A stretch of DNA of 64,000 nucleotides. Source: Parasulfitobacter algicola (lineage in GTDB: Bacteria; Pseudomonadota; Alphaproteobacteria; Rhodobacterales; Rhodobacteraceae). Shown here in pieces: positions 45,996-57,399 of this stretch (within the stretch, counting starts at the first letter, position 1; the number at the start of each line of letters is the position of its first letter). The stretch lies in assembly GCF_013315265.1 (NCBI RefSeq), contig NZ_JABUFE010000002.1, positions 124,001-188,000 of the forward strand, in the 5' to 3' direction. Both the position numbers and the translations under genes were made by a program. The notes beneath the pieces are model-generated. The model made no database searches. It was not told where the DNA came from and worked only from the letters and a program-made list of their open reading frames with translations.

Positions 45996-46754
45996 ATGAC
46001 CAACCATGTTCAAATTAACCAGCAGGGACCTGTGGTGAAAATCCACCTGAACCGGCCTGAAAAGAAAAACGCACTAACGGTCGAAATGTACACGGCCATT
46101 GCCGATGCGATTGAAACTGCGAATGCAGATACGTCTGTTCGGGCCGTCTTTTTCAGTGGCGAAGGCGAAAGCTTTTGCGCCGGAAATGATCTACAGGACT
46201 TTATGGCGCGCCCGCCGACCGGCCCAGACAGCCCTGTGTTGCGGTTTCTGAAAACATTGCGCGAAAGCGATGTGGCGTTGATCGCAGCGGTTCAAGGCAA
46301 GGCCGTAGGCGTTGGTGCAACAATGCTTTTGCATACAGATCATGTGGTTCTGACCCCGGACGCCGAACTGCATTTCAACTTCATAAAAATGGCATTGGTC
46401 CCGGAAGCGGCCAGTTCGATGCTGCTGCCACAATACGTCGGGCGCCAGCGTGCTGCCGAAATTCTGATGACAGGCCACCCCGTTCTGGCTGATGAAGCCC
46501 TGGCAACAGGTCTTGCCGCGCATGTCGTTTCGCCCAAAGATGCGATGCCGACCGCACTGGCCTTTGCAGATAAAATCAGCACCCTCGCCCCTGCCGCCTT
46601 GCGCGAGACCAAGCAGTTGATGCAACGCCCACCCGAAGATCTGGCCGCACGGATGCATGCTGAAAACCTGATGTTCATGCAACGCCTTGGAAGCCCTGAA
46701 TTCGCCGAAGCCGTGACTGCCTTCATGCAAAAACGCCCCCCGAACTTTGGATAA
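45996..46754 (+). CDS. Enoyl-CoA hydratase/isomerase-family protein
   Basis: Crotonase-fold protein of 252 residues. Family features include the opening VVKIHLNRPEKKNALTVEM, the oxyanion-hole strand SGEGESFCAGNDLQDF, and AAVQGKAVGVGATMLLHTD with the second oxyanion glycine. The glutamates of classical hydratases are not both clear, so isomerase or other acyl-CoA chemistry is possible. ATG at 45996 is chosen for the AAGGA 8 nt upstream; the open frame begins 26 codons earlier inside the SDR gene. It is the middle gene of the cluster. Confidence 0.88.
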   Translation: MTNHVQINQQGPVVKIHLNRPEKKNALTVEMYTAIADAIETANADTSVRAVFFSGEGESFCAGNDLQDFMARPPTGPDSPVLRFLKTLRESDVALIAAVQGKAVGVGATMLLHTDHVVLTPDAELHFNFIKMALVPEAASSMLLPQYVGRQRAAEILMTGHPVLADEALATGLAAHVVSPKDAMPTALAFADKISTLAPAALRETKQLMQRPPEDLAARMHAENLMFMQRLGSPEFAEAVTAFMQKRPPNFG

Positions 46755-46830
46755 TCGGCAACCGTTGACTTGATCCGGTTTCAGGGTGATGACTGGTGCC
46801 TAGGCTTGCCCATACAGGAAAGAATCCAGA

Positions 46831-47631
46831 ATGAACCTTGACGATCTTGCGCTTGAAAACCTGAAACTCAGCGTGGACGATGGTATCGCCACGGTCACGC
46901 TGAACCGCGAAGCCAAACGTAATGCGCTGGATGCCAACACGATCGAAGAATTCATAACGCTTTTTTCCATCTTGCCACGGTCGGGTGTGAAAGCCGTAGT
47001 ACTGACCGCCGCAGGTGCGCATTTTTCGGCAGGTCTTGATCTGGTGGAACATTACAAACAACAACGCACGGCGGCAGATTTCATGCATGTCTGTATGCGC
47101 TGGCACGAAGCGTTCAACAAAATCGAATATTCGGGCATTCCGGTGATCGCAGCCCTGAAAGGCGCTGTTGTTGGTGGTGGGCTGGAACTGGCCTCAGCCG
47201 CACACATCCGCGTGGCGGATCAAGGGACTTATTTTGCCCTGCCCGAAGGCCAGCGTGGCTTATTTACCGGCGGCGGCGCAACGATCCGCGTTGCGGATCT
47301 GATCGGCAAGGCGCGTATGATCGACATGATGCTGACGGGCCGCATTTATAAAAGTGAAGAAGCATTGCAGGTCGGACTTTGCCAATATCTGATCGATGGC
47401 GACAGCGAAGCAAAAGCGATGGAATTGGCGCGCGCTGCTGCCGACAATCCACCTTTGTCGAATTTTGCAATCTGTTCGGCCATTTCACATATGCAAAACA
47501 TGTCCGCACTGGACGCATCCTATGCCGAGGCAGTCGTAGCGGGCATCGTCAACACCCAACCCGCAGCCCAGGACCGCCTTGAAGCCTTCGCGAATAAAAC
47601 AGCCGCACTTGTAAAGCCGAAAAATGACTAA
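46831..47631 (+). CDS. Crotonase/enoyl-CoA hydratase-family protein
   Basis: Second crotonase-fold protein, 266 residues. Motifs are [53 protein letters not shown] and the acidic residue region [20 protein letters not shown], which carries a Glu where hydratases have a catalytic acid. AGGAAA lies about 12 nt upstream of the ATG. It is 76 bp after the first crotonase gene. Its TAA stop overlaps the TAG of the convergent reductase gene (CTAA, 47628-47631). Confidence 0.88.
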   Translation: MNLDDLALENLKLSVDDGIATVTLNREAKRNALDANTIEEFITLFSILPRSGVKAVVLTAAGAHFSAGLDLVEHYKQQRTAADFMHVCMRWHEAFNKIEYSGIPVIAALKGAVVGGGLELASAAHIRVADQGTYFALPEGQRGLFTGGGATIRVADLIGKARMIDMMLTGRIYKSEEALQVGLCQYLIDGDSEAKAMELARAAADNPPLSNFAICSAISHMQNMSALDASYAEAVVAGIVNTQPAAQDRLEAFANKTAALVKPKND

Positions 47632-48554
47632 TACCCCAAATCGCGATCAACGACATTCACAAATGGCAAGCCTGACTCACCCCGTTTGATATTGTCCGCA
47701 ATGGCATCCGATGCCGTATCAGCACGTGTTTCAGATGCGATGTGCGGGGTCACGGTGACTTGCGGGTGCTTCCAATAAGGGTGATCTGAGGGCAAAGGTT
47801 CCTTACGGAAAACATCCAGCGTTGCATGACTAAGATGGCCGCTATCCAGCGCCGCTAGCAGTGCGTCATCGTCGATCAACGCACCCCGGCCCGGGTTTAT
47901 GACAATCGCCCCTTTTGGCATCATCGCAATGCGTTCAGCGTTCAGAATGTTTGTCGTTTCACCCGTCAGCGGCAAAAGCAGAACAAGAATATCCGCACGC
48001 GCCAATGCCAGATCAAGATCATCGCCCGACAGGCAAGTGATGCCGGGGATGTCCTTTTGGCTGCGGCTCCATCCGGTAACCGGAAACTTCAACGCAGCCA
48101 GCATTCGCCCGCACGTCGCGCCCAGTTCACCCAACCCCAACACAGTCACAGGGCGATCCTTGGCCAAGGGCGGCACCTGTTGTCGCCACGCACCATCCTG
48201 CTGTTTCAGGTTTTTATCAATCCCCAGATGATGGCGCAGCACATGTCCCGTGACCCATTCCACCATACCATCGCGCAATCCGGTTTCGACCATGCGCGCC
48301 AACGGTATGGTCAAAGTTTGATTGCCCGCGACATCTTCGACCCCGGCCCACAGGTTCAAGACTGCTTTGGCCCGGGTGAAAGGCGTGAAATCGGTTAACC
48401 CGGAATTTGGGGCATAAACGATATAATCCACGACGGAAGGGTCATGATCCCGCGATAGATCTACATCCAAGCCCGCCTTTTCAAAGGCAACAGGCAAGGC
48501 ATCTTTATAGACATCCCAACGAATGTCGGCGGCTGCGAAAAGAACGTTGATCAT
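47628..48554 (-). CDS. D-isomer 2-hydroxyacid dehydrogenase (glyoxylate/hydroxypyruvate reductase A-like)
   Basis: NAD(P)-dependent reductase of 308 residues. The NAD-binding loop is [15 protein letters not shown] (about residue 140), followed by [35 protein letters not shown] and the catalytic His region [13 protein letters not shown]. The catalytic Arg and Glu of the family are expected just before these. The order and length match GhrA-type proteins. ATG at 48554 is taken as the start: the long upstream extension of the open frame runs into rodA and looks non-coding. It lies 8 bp downstream of rodA and may be read through from the rod operon. Confidence 0.88.
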   Translation of the reverse strand: MINVLFAAADIRWDVYKDALPVAFEKAGLDVDLSRDHDPSVVDYIVYAPNSGLTDFTPFTRAKAVLNLWAGVEDVAGNQTLTIPLARMVETGLRDGMVEWVTGHVLRHHLGIDKNLKQQDGAWRQQVPPLAKDRPVTVLGLGELGATCGRMLAALKFPVTGWSRSQKDIPGITCLSGDDLDLALARADILVLLLPLTGETTNILNAERIAMMPKGAIVINPGRGALIDDDALLAALDSGHLSHATLDVFRKEPLPSDHPYWKHPQVTVTPHIASETRADTASDAIADNIKRGESGLPFVNVVDRDLGY

Positions 48555-48562
48555 GGAAAGCC

Positions 48563-49708
48563 TTACGTTTGGCGGGGGCGATGAATATGCGCGCTTTGTA
48601 CCAGACCAAAGGCCACCATCAAGACCAGCATCGCCGATCCACCATAGCTGACCAGCGGAAGCGGCACACCGACCACCGGGGCCAATCCCATGACCATCGA
48701 CATGTTGACTGCAAAGAATAAAAAGAACGTGGCACCGATGCCCAATGTTAACAACGATGCAAAACGATCCCGATTGTTCAGCGCCGACACACAGCAAAAG
48801 ATCAGGATCAACGCATAAAGCGCCAGCAAAGAAATTGCACCGATAAAACCAAATTCCTCGGCCAAAGTGGTAAAGATGAAATCGGTGTGTTTTTCGGGCA
48901 GAAAATTCAATCTGGATTGTGTGCCTTGCATGAAACCCCGGCCGGAAAAACCACCCGACCCAAGGGCAATCTTAGATTGCGTGATGTGATATCCAGTGCC
49001 AAGCGGATCATTATCAGGGTTCAAGAATGTATCAATCCGGCGGTACTGATAGTCTTTCAGCATCTGCCATGGCATACCGCGCGATTGGATAACGGCAAAC
49101 ACGGTCCCAAAGCCCGACACAATGACCGCCGCGAAATAACCCCAATGCAAACCCGCCAGCCACATGACAATCCCACCGCCCATAATCAGTAAAATGGATG
49201 TCCCAAGATCGGGCTGCTTCAGTACCAAAAACACAGGCAATATGATCAAAACCAACGGCACCATCACCCAAAGCGGATGCGAAACTCGATCGACGGGCAA
49301 CCAATCATAGTAAGCCGCAATCATCATAACCAAAGTGATCTTCATCAATTCGGATGGTTGCAATCGTATAAAACCAAGATCAATCCAACGCTTTGCACCC
49401 ATGCCGACATCGCCGTAAAATTCCACTGAAATCAGTAAGATAAGCGAAACAGCATAGGCCAAGCCCGCCATATTGCGCCAAAACCAGATCGGGACCATGG
49501 CAACACCGAACATCAGCACAAGCCCCATGACAAACCGTTTCATTTGTGGTTCGGCCCAAGGGCGTATCGATCCACCAGCCACCGAGTAAAGCATCAGGAA
49601 CCCGACACTGGCCACACTGATCAAAAGCAGCACCAATGGCCAATTCAGATAAAGAATTTTGCGCAGACCCATCGGAACGGTTTTGACATTATGTTCAAGA
49701 TAACTCAT
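48563..49708 (-). CDS. rodA: Peptidoglycan glycosyltransferase RodA
   Basis: SEDS-family polymerase of 381 residues with about ten membrane helices, the glycan polymerase of the elongasome. Family landmarks are GAKRWIDLGFIRLQPSELMK (about 105-125), a catalytic-loop Asp region near WLPVDRVSH, GFMQGTQSRLNFLPEKHTDF (about 245-265) and the terminal PLVSYGGSAML. The start ATG overlaps the mrdA stop (ATGA). It is the last gene of the mreB-mreC-mreD-mrdA-rodA run, apart from possible read-through into the reductase gene. Confidence 0.96.
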   Translation of the reverse strand: MSYLEHNVKTVPMGLRKILYLNWPLVLLLISVASVGFLMLYSVAGGSIRPWAEPQMKRFVMGLVLMFGVAMVPIWFWRNMAGLAYAVSLILLISVEFYGDVGMGAKRWIDLGFIRLQPSELMKITLVMMIAAYYDWLPVDRVSHPLWVMVPLVLIILPVFLVLKQPDLGTSILLIMGGGIVMWLAGLHWGYFAAVIVSGFGTVFAVIQSRGMPWQMLKDYQYRRIDTFLNPDNDPLGTGYHITQSKIALGSGGFSGRGFMQGTQSRLNFLPEKHTDFIFTTLAEEFGFIGAISLLALYALILIFCCVSALNNRDRFASLLTLGIGATFFLFFAVNMSMVMGLAPVVGVPLPLVSYGGSAMLVLMVAFGLVQSAHIHRPRQT

Positions 49709-51651
49709 GCGCGATCACTGTCCGTTGTGGTCGGGTTTGTGAAATCGTGCAACTCCATCGCCTGATGTTGTTGCGTAATGCGGTCACGATCTTTGGCAGG
49801 ATAGGCAGACACCGGCGGAAGTTCACCGTACAAGGCCCGCAAAGTGATATCGCGGCCGATGGGGGCTGCGGCCCGTGACCCGCCGCCGCCATGTTCCACC
49901 ACCACCGATACCGCAATGCGTGGATTATCAAAGGGGGCATAATTCACCCAAAGTGCGTGATCGCGCCGTTCCCAAGGCAGGTCTTCGTTACGCGTTATAC
50001 CCTGTCTGCGTTCTTCGGCAGTGATGCGACGGACCTGGCTTGTACCCGTTTTTCCCGCCATCCGAAACGCATCTTCGACAATACGGGATCCATAAGCGGT
50101 CCCTTTACGATCATTGGACACAGCATACATGGCCTGACGCACTGCGTTTAGAATAGCAGGATTGACCTGAAGCGGATCAGAATCGGCGATTGGTTGTTCT
50201 GCACTGTCCATTGATTTAATCAGACGCGGTTCAATCGCCTGGCCTGTCGCAATCCGTGCTGTCATAACCGCCAATTGCAAAGGAGAGCTAAGTACATAAC
50301 CCTGACCAATCGCGGCATTGACCGTATCACCTATGCGCCAAGCCTCGTCGCGCACTGACCTTTTCCACGCCTTGTCGGGCGCCAGACCTTCGGCCACGGC
50401 AGACATCGGGATATCATGGCGCACGCCAATGCCCATCTTGCGCGCCATCTCGGCGATCTTATCAATCCCGACCCGTTGAGCGATATCATAATAATAGATA
50501 TCGCAACTTTCCTTAAGCGACTTTTGCAGATCAACATGACCGTGCCCACCACCCTTCCAGCAGTGAAACCGCTGCGTGCCCACCTGCGTATAACCGGGAC
50601 AATAGACCGTTTCATCAAAATCGACCAAACCCGCTTCAAGGGCGGCCATCGCCGTGATCATCTTGAACGTTGATCCGGGGGGGTAAATATCCTGAACTGC
50701 TTTGGATCGAAACGGGCGGTATTTGTTATCACGCAACAAATTATAATTGGCACTGGATATCCCGCGAACAAAAAGGTTCGGGTCAAATGTCGGCGCGGAT
50801 CCAATGGCCAACAGATCCCCGGTAGCGCAATCCATGACCACCGCCGATGCCGCCTGCCCCTTTAATCGCGCCTGCACATAGTTTTGCAACGACGCATCAA
50901 TAGTCAGCTGCAGATCCGTGCCTGCATTACCTTCCTTTCGGTCCAATTCGCGCATCACGCGGCCAACGGCGTTCACTTCAATACGTTTTGTGCCAGCAGA
51001 CCCGCGCAAGCGGCGTTCCAGCTTTGCCTCGACCCCGGTTTTGCCAATCTGAAACCGTGGAATTTGCAACAACGGATCCTGATCATCCAGCCGTTGCAGA
51101 TCGAAATCGCTCACCGGTCCAACATAGCCGATCACATGGGAGGTATCGTACCCCATTGGATATTGGCGGGACAATCCGACCTCGGCCGTGATACCCGGTA
51201 AGGCGGGTGCATTGATGGACACTTCGGCCACGTCTTCCCAGCTTAACCAGTCTTTGATTGTAACAGGTACAAACGGACTGCGTTTTTTGGCATCTGCAAT
51301 CGTTTCCTGAATCTCTTCTTCGCTGAGCGGAACAATAAGGGACAACCGTTTCAGAACCTGTTCCATGTCACCGGCATCTTCGCGCACCAGCGTAATGCGA
51401 TAATTCTGTTCGTTCATCGCAAGTGTGACGCCATTACGATCAAAAATCAGTCCCCGCGCTGGCGGAATCAAACGCATGTTGATCCGGTTTTCATCTGCCA
51501 AAAGCCGAAACTGATCGGCCTGTTCGATCTGCAGTTGACGCATGCGCCAACCCAAGGCCCCCAGGACAGCCACCTGTACCCCACCCAGGATCAGCGTACG
51601 CCGGGTGATGTTTTGAACGCTGGTCGCAGTATCTTTGGCAGATCGCTTCAT
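49705..51651 (-). CDS. mrdA: Penicillin-binding protein 2
   Basis: Elongation-specific transpeptidase of 648 residues. A single N-terminal membrane helix (about 20-40) and a pedestal domain are followed by the transpeptidase domain with SxxK YPPGSTFKMITAM (Ser near 325), the SCD motif KESCDIYYYDIAQRVG near 380 and the KTGTSQV motif near 540. All three active-site motifs are intact. The ATG overlaps the mreD stop and the gene overlaps rodA by 4 nt, so the operon is tightly coupled. It pairs functionally with RodA. Confidence 0.96.
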   Translation of the reverse strand: MKRSAKDTATSVQNITRRTLILGGVQVAVLGALGWRMRQLQIEQADQFRLLADENRINMRLIPPARGLIFDRNGVTLAMNEQNYRITLVREDAGDMEQVLKRLSLIVPLSEEEIQETIADAKKRSPFVPVTIKDWLSWEDVAEVSINAPALPGITAEVGLSRQYPMGYDTSHVIGYVGPVSDFDLQRLDDQDPLLQIPRFQIGKTGVEAKLERRLRGSAGTKRIEVNAVGRVMRELDRKEGNAGTDLQLTIDASLQNYVQARLKGQAASAVVMDCATGDLLAIGSAPTFDPNLFVRGISSANYNLLRDNKYRPFRSKAVQDIYPPGSTFKMITAMAALEAGLVDFDETVYCPGYTQVGTQRFHCWKGGGHGHVDLQKSLKESCDIYYYDIAQRVGIDKIAEMARKMGIGVRHDIPMSAVAEGLAPDKAWKRSVRDEAWRIGDTVNAAIGQGYVLSSPLQLAVMTARIATGQAIEPRLIKSMDSAEQPIADSDPLQVNPAILNAVRQAMYAVSNDRKGTAYGSRIVEDAFRMAGKTGTSQVRRITAEERRQGITRNEDLPWERRDHALWVNYAPFDNPRIAVSVVVEHGGGGSRAAAPIGRDITLRALYGELPPVSAYPAKDRDRITQQHQAMELHDFTNPTTTDSDRA

Positions 51652-52292
51652 AGCCGCCCCCTGCCTTCATCCAACTGACCCGGCATCACCGACCGGATGC
51701 CGAAAACGGCTTGGGTTACAAAAACAACCAGTGGATAGATAACAATCGTCGATACGGCTTGAAGGAACAAAAGCCAGAAATCAGGGGGCGTGATTACTGC
51801 GACAGATGAAAAAATGCGGTACATAATGGCGATGGCAAAAATGACCCCGGCCACAGTCAGATATTCCACCAAAAAAGGGGCCCCGCGCAGCTCCATGACG
51901 CGGCGGCGCAGGAACTCTGTCCCGATAATAACCACTGCTGCATAAAGCCCAGGGGGGCGCTGCAGCAAAAAATCTGCCAGTAAAAAGACCGCACCGATCA
52001 GCATAACAGGCACATATTCCGGTTTGCGCAAAACCCAAGCGCATGTGAACGCCAGCAACACATTCGGCGTGGACACAAGGGACAGAACAAAATCAGCTAA
52101 AAAGGATTTCAAAACTGCGAATACCAAACCAAACATGGTGGTTGCATTGCTTTCAAGCGATACCGCATTCATCGAAAAGAATTCCGGTGGGACAGTTTGT
52201 AATGGCAGAATATTCAGCATGATAATCAGCATCGCCAAACCGAAATACCCCAGCCAGTATATGACAGTGCGGGATGATAACGTTTCCATCAC
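51648..52292 (-). CDS. mreD: Rod shape-determining protein MreD
   Basis: Inner-membrane protein of 214 residues with five or six hydrophobic segments and little else conserved, as usual for MreD. Identity rests mainly on position between mreC and mrdA, on length (a little longer than E. coli MreD) and on the hydrophobic pattern (YWLGYFGLAMLIIMLNILPL, VLLAFTCAWVLRKPEYVPVM). It overlaps both neighbours by 4 nt. It takes part in organising the elongasome with MreC. Confidence 0.88.
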   Translation of the reverse strand: MMETLSSRTVIYWLGYFGLAMLIIMLNILPLQTVPPEFFSMNAVSLESNATTMFGLVFAVLKSFLADFVLSLVSTPNVLLAFTCAWVLRKPEYVPVMLIGAVFLLADFLLQRPPGLYAAVVIIGTEFLRRRVMELRGAPFLVEYLTVAGVIFAIAIMYRIFSSVAVITPPDFWLLFLQAVSTIVIYPLVVFVTQAVFGIRSVMPGQLDEGRGRL

Positions 52293-53197
52293 TGGCTGTC
52301 CTGTAGCGGAATAATACCGGCGCCCGTTTGTGATGAAAGCGCTGGCGCCAGCATGGCACCTGTATCCGTAATGGGCGCGTTGGGCTGTTTGCGCAATATC
52401 CGCAGAAATTTCATACGCTCATAGTCAGCAGCCAGTCGCACACGCAATCTTTGATCCGGGCCTTGCGCGATTTGCCCAACCAGCAAGCCCGCCGGAAACA
52501 CCCCGCCATCGCCTGATGAAACAACCCGGTCCCCCGGGCGCACCATATCTGGGTCTTCCAGAAATTCGATCAAGGGCGATGCTGCATTGTCGCCCGCAAT
52601 AATGGCGCGTTGACCGGACGGCTGAATGGTCACGGGGATGCGGCTGTGGCTGTCGGTCAAAAGAATAACCCGCGAGGTCTCGCCTCCGATCCCGGAAATG
52701 CGCCCCACCAGACCAACACCGTCCATCGTGGCCCAGCCATCCATAATTCCGTCCCGCGCACCGACATTCAGCAAAACAGACTGCCGGAACGGCGATCCGC
52801 TGTCAGCCAGTACAACACCTGTCACATGGGTCAGTTTCGGATCAAGACGCACATTGTTCAGATCACGCAGCTGAGCGTTTTGCTGTTCCAACTGCAATGC
52901 CGCTTCTTTCCAGGCTTTCATCTGCTGCAATTCACGCCGCAACTGCTGGTTTTGTTCATAAACCTGCTGATAGCTTTGGAAATCTTTGGCGATATTGACT
53001 GTGCCCGTCACAGGCGCCATCGCCCATTCGAAGTTTGGGACAAATCGGTCGGTCAGGTCTGCCCGCAGCCGCTCCACGCGCGGGCTGTCGATCCGCCACA
53101 ACAAAAAGATGCCCACAAGCAGCATAAAAGTGACCCCGGCCAGCAAACGCCGAAGCGGGCGGAAATACATATCCGATGCACTTTTGTCTTTTGCCAA
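52289..53197 (-). CDS. mreC: Rod shape-determining protein MreC
   Basis: Bitopic protein of 302 residues: a membrane helix at about 15-33 (LLAGVTFMLLVGIFLLW), a periplasmic coiled coil at about 75-115 (YEQNQQLRRELQQMKAWKEA) and two beta-barrel-like domains starting near 125 (VTGVVLADSGSPFRQSVLLN, DGWATMDGVGLVGRI). The C-terminal about 40 residues are poorly conserved. It scaffolds the elongasome and activates PBP2. It is preceded by mreB at 70 bp and overlaps mreD. Confidence 0.94.
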   Translation of the reverse strand: MAKDKSASDMYFRPLRRLLAGVTFMLLVGIFLLWRIDSPRVERLRADLTDRFVPNFEWAMAPVTGTVNIAKDFQSYQQVYEQNQQLRRELQQMKAWKEAALQLEQQNAQLRDLNNVRLDPKLTHVTGVVLADSGSPFRQSVLLNVGARDGIMDGWATMDGVGLVGRISGIGGETSRVILLTDSHSRIPVTIQPSGQRAIIAGDNAASPLIEFLEDPDMVRPGDRVVSSGDGGVFPAGLLVGQIAQGPDQRLRVRLAADYERMKFLRILRKQPNAPITDTGAMLAPALSSQTGAGIIPLQDSQ

Positions 53198-53267
53198 TGC
53201 GTTTGTCCCTTAGGGGCTGTGGATAAACACAGTTTAGCCTGTGATACCTGACAAAACCAACTGCAAA

Positions 53268-54683
<1,416 letters not shown>

Positions 54684-55493
54684 TCACTCACACTTCTGAT
54701 CTGAAAAGCCCTCTGGTCTACCCAAATACGTGGTATTTGTGTTTAACAGTGGAAGCTCGATCGCATCGAAGGCGTTTATCATTCTGGTTTCAACAAACGT
54801 CTTTCCGATCTCTCCAGTTGGTCCGTGGTAGTAATATGACAAGGATTTTGTTTCCCTTGGTTCGACACCACCCGAAACAGAAAAAGAGCTATCATCCTTG
54901 TTGATTGGAACCGACCTACCTTCTTGTTTCAATACGTATTCGAACTGAAATCCGCTAATAGCAAAAGGAAGGTTGTTTGTAATATCAAAGGTCAAGTTAT
55001 TTGAGAAATCGCCTTTTCCTACGCTGATGTTCGATATTATAATCCGTTCATCCAAGCATTTTTGTTGAGCTAGCAGTACCTCGGCCTTTTGTTGCTTCTC
55101 GGCTTCTGCCTTTTCAGCGGCATCGGCTTTGGAAGCTTCAAGAGATACCATTGCTGTTGCTTTCGCTTTCACTTCATCGATGGTAACCTCCGACATCCAA
55201 TCGCTCATGCCATCATAGAATTTGTCGCCAAGCTGCCCCATTGCCATGAGTTGAGGAAGACCTGGCTTGGCTTCACCAGTAATGGGGTTTTTCTCAATTA
55301 GGATCGACAACAAAGCACGCCCAAATGCTTCTTTGTTGGCAGGTGACATATCTTTTGTCACTTCTTCCACGGACTTTTGCATCGTATCGACCGACGAGAA
55401 ATCTAACTCACTGTCGTTACCCCAAAGCCAAGCAATAGCAGGGCTAGAAAGCATCAATGATGCAATAAGCATAAGTAGTGCAACAATTCTCAT
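54684..55493 (-). CDS. Secreted hypothetical protein with a central coiled coil
   Basis: Predicted exported protein of 269 residues. The signal peptide ends near SPAIA-W (about residue 21). Residues 35-110 are helical, with a pattern (MSPANKEAFGRALLSILIEK) like small periplasmic DUF6694-type helical domains. Residues 115-145 are an Ala/Glu/Lys-rich coiled coil, and residues 150-265 look like an all-beta domain (IIISNISVGKGDFSNNLTF, NLPFAISGFQFEYVL). One Cys is in KCLDERI and one at the C-terminus (SDQKCE). I do not recognise the whole protein. Its base composition looks lower in GC than leuA beside it, and it separates mreB from leuA. Confidence 0.7.
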   Translation of the reverse strand: MRIVALLMLIASLMLSSPAIAWLWGNDSELDFSSVDTMQKSVEEVTKDMSPANKEAFGRALLSILIEKNPITGEAKPGLPQLMAMGQLGDKFYDGMSDWMSEVTIDEVKAKATAMVSLEASKADAAEKAEAEKQQKAEVLLAQQKCLDERIIISNISVGKGDFSNNLTFDITNNLPFAISGFQFEYVLKQEGRSVPINKDDSSFSVSGGVEPRETKSLSYYYHGPTGEIGKTFVETRMINAFDAIELPLLNTNTTYLGRPEGFSDQKCE

Positions 55494-55740
55494 CTAAATC
55501 TCCAGCAAGCGGAATAGGCAATTCATAAATGCAACTTTGCCATTTTCAGTTGAGGATCAAGAACAGAACATAGCCAACACGCTTGCGCTAGACCTTTACC
55601 AACAACTTAATGACATCGTAATCAAATGCATAGAATTAAGTATCAACGTTCCCGCCAAATACTTAATTTTCAGTTAATCGAAAAAATCAACTATGGATTA
55701 CTGATAAGCATTTTTCGCCAACAAGAAGGCAGATTTGCTA

Positions 55741-57315
55741 TCATCCCGCGTCTTTGTACGTGACGGTCTTGATGTCTTCGTCGGGTTTGCCTTTTTCGCG
55801 GCGGACCAGCAGGCGGTTCAGGGCATTGATATAGGCGCGGGCCGAGGCGACGACGGTGTCGGTGTCGGCGGATTGGCCGGTGACGATTTTGCCTGCTTCC
55901 TCCATCCGCACGCTGACGGTGGCCTGGGCGTCGGTGCCTTCGGTCACGGCGTGGACCTGGTAAAGCTGCAGCCGTGCGGTGTGGGGGAAAAGCTGTTTGA
56001 CCGCGTTGAAGGTCGCGTCAACGGGGCCATCGCCCGTCGCGGTGACCTGTTTTTCATCGCCGTCGATGGTCATGGTCAGCTGTGCCTCTTGCGGGCCGTC
56101 GGTGCCGCAGATGACACGCAGGGATTTCAGTTGCAGCCGGTCGTGGGCTGTATTGGTTTCCTCATCCCGGATCAGGGCGATCAGGTCTTCGTCGAAGACT
56201 TCTTTTTTGCGGTCAGCCAGTGCTTTGAACCGAACAAATATATCCTTCAGCTCATTATCGCCCATCTCAAAACCCAGTTTTTCCAGCTTGTCACGCAGGG
56301 CCGCGCGGCCGGAATGTTTGCCAAGGGGCAGGGATGTGCCGGACAGGCCGACATCTTCGGGGCGCATGACCTCAAATGTTTCGCGGTTTTTCAGCATGCC
56401 ATCCTGATGGATGCCGCTTTCATGGGCGAAGGCATTCTTGCCGACGATGGCCTTGTTGAACTGCACTGGAAAGCCGGAAACTGTCGCCACCCGGCGCGAG
56501 ATGTTCATGATTTTGGTAGTGTCAATGCGGGTGTCGAACGGCATGATATCATGGCGCACGCGCAGGGCCATCACGACTTCTTCCAGCGCGGTGTTACCCG
56601 CGCGTTCGCCCAGACCGTTGATCGTGCATTCGATCTGCCGTGCGCCGCCGTTGACGGCCGCCAGACTATTGGCCGTCGCCATACCCAGGTCGTTGTGGCA
56701 ATGGGTCGAAAAGATCACCGTGTCGGCATTTTCGACCTCGGCAATCAGGCGTTTGATCAGATCGGCGGATTCCGCAGGTTCGGTATAGCCCACGGTATCG
56801 GGGATGTTGATCGTCGTCGCGCCCGCCTTGATGGCTATATCGACGGTGCGCTTCAGAAAATCCCATTCAGTGCGGGTGGCATCCATGCTGGACCACTGCA
56901 CGTTGTCGCAGAGGTTACGGGCATGGGTGACGCAATCATGGATGCGTTCGGCCATTTCATCCTGTGTCAGGTTCGGGATGGCGCGGTGCAGGGGCGAGGT
57001 GCCGATGAAAGTGTGGATGCGGGGGGATTTGGCGTGTTTCACCGCCTGCCAACAGCGGTCGATATCCTTGAAATTGGCGCGCGACAGGCCGCAGATCGTG
57101 GCGTTTTGCGCGTTCTTGGCGATTTCCGTGACGGCGGCAAAATCGCCTTCAGATGCGATGGGAAAGCCCGCTTCGATGATATCGACGCCCATGTCGTCCA
57201 AAAGGCCTGCGATTTCCAGTTTTTCGTCGTGGGTCATCGTGGCGCCGGGGCTTTGTTCGCCGTCGCGCAGGGTGGTGTCAAAGATCATCACGCGATCTTG
57301 GTCGGTCTGTGTCAT
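55741..57315 (-). CDS. leuA: 2-isopropylmalate synthase
   Basis: First committed enzyme of leucine synthesis, condensing acetyl-CoA with 2-oxoisovalerate; 524 residues. The catalytic domain starts at once with FDTTLRDGEQSPGATM (residues 12-27), and the metal-binding HxH is in IFSTHCHNDLGMATAN (about 200-215). The flexible linker and the LeuA-dimer domain (LKSLRVICGTDGPQEAQLT onward, about 395-515) that binds leucine for feedback inhibition are complete. It is preceded by a leader peptide gene and overlapping hairpins (57350-57467), indicating control by leucine supply at the RNA level. By eye its DNA is clearly more GC-rich than the mre genes. Confidence 0.96.
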   Translation of the reverse strand: MTQTDQDRVMIFDTTLRDGEQSPGATMTHDEKLEIAGLLDDMGVDIIEAGFPIASEGDFAAVTEIAKNAQNATICGLSRANFKDIDRCWQAVKHAKSPRIHTFIGTSPLHRAIPNLTQDEMAERIHDCVTHARNLCDNVQWSSMDATRTEWDFLKRTVDIAIKAGATTINIPDTVGYTEPAESADLIKRLIAEVENADTVIFSTHCHNDLGMATANSLAAVNGGARQIECTINGLGERAGNTALEEVVMALRVRHDIMPFDTRIDTTKIMNISRRVATVSGFPVQFNKAIVGKNAFAHESGIHQDGMLKNRETFEVMRPEDVGLSGTSLPLGKHSGRAALRDKLEKLGFEMGDNELKDIFVRFKALADRKKEVFDEDLIALIRDEETNTAHDRLQLKSLRVICGTDGPQEAQLTMTIDGDEKQVTATGDGPVDATFNAVKQLFPHTARLQLYQVHAVTEGTDAQATVSVRMEEAGKIVTGQSADTDTVVASARAYINALNRLLVRREKGKPDEDIKTVTYKDAG

Positions 57316-57349
57316 GGTCGTTATTCCTGAATGTTCCTTAGCTTTATGA

Positions 57350-57399
57350 TCGGCGCGCTGTCACCCCTGAGCGGTCGCGCCGAAAGGCACGCTCAAGGG
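57350..57399 (-). promoter_or_regulatory. Leucine attenuator region: two mutually exclusive hairpins
   Basis: Reading the - strand, four segments alternate: A CCCTTGAGCG (57390-57399, containing the leader stop), B TCGGCGCG (57376-57383), C CGCTCAGGGG (57364-57373), D CGCGCCGA (57350-57357). A pairs with C over 10 bp with one G-U, and B pairs with D over 8 bp. The two stems interleave, so only one can form at a time. A ribosome stalled on the Leu codons of the leader would cover segment A and free C, favouring B:D. Which stem terminates or hides the leuA start is not evident, since no long U-run follows D. Confidence 0.65.

Noticed and set aside
55735-57330. 531-codon open frame on the + strand across leuA
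   Set aside because: It is the antisense shadow of leuA, caused by GC-rich codon bias. LeuA motifs are intact on the - strand and the + frame shows only repetitive G/A/D/F-rich sequence.
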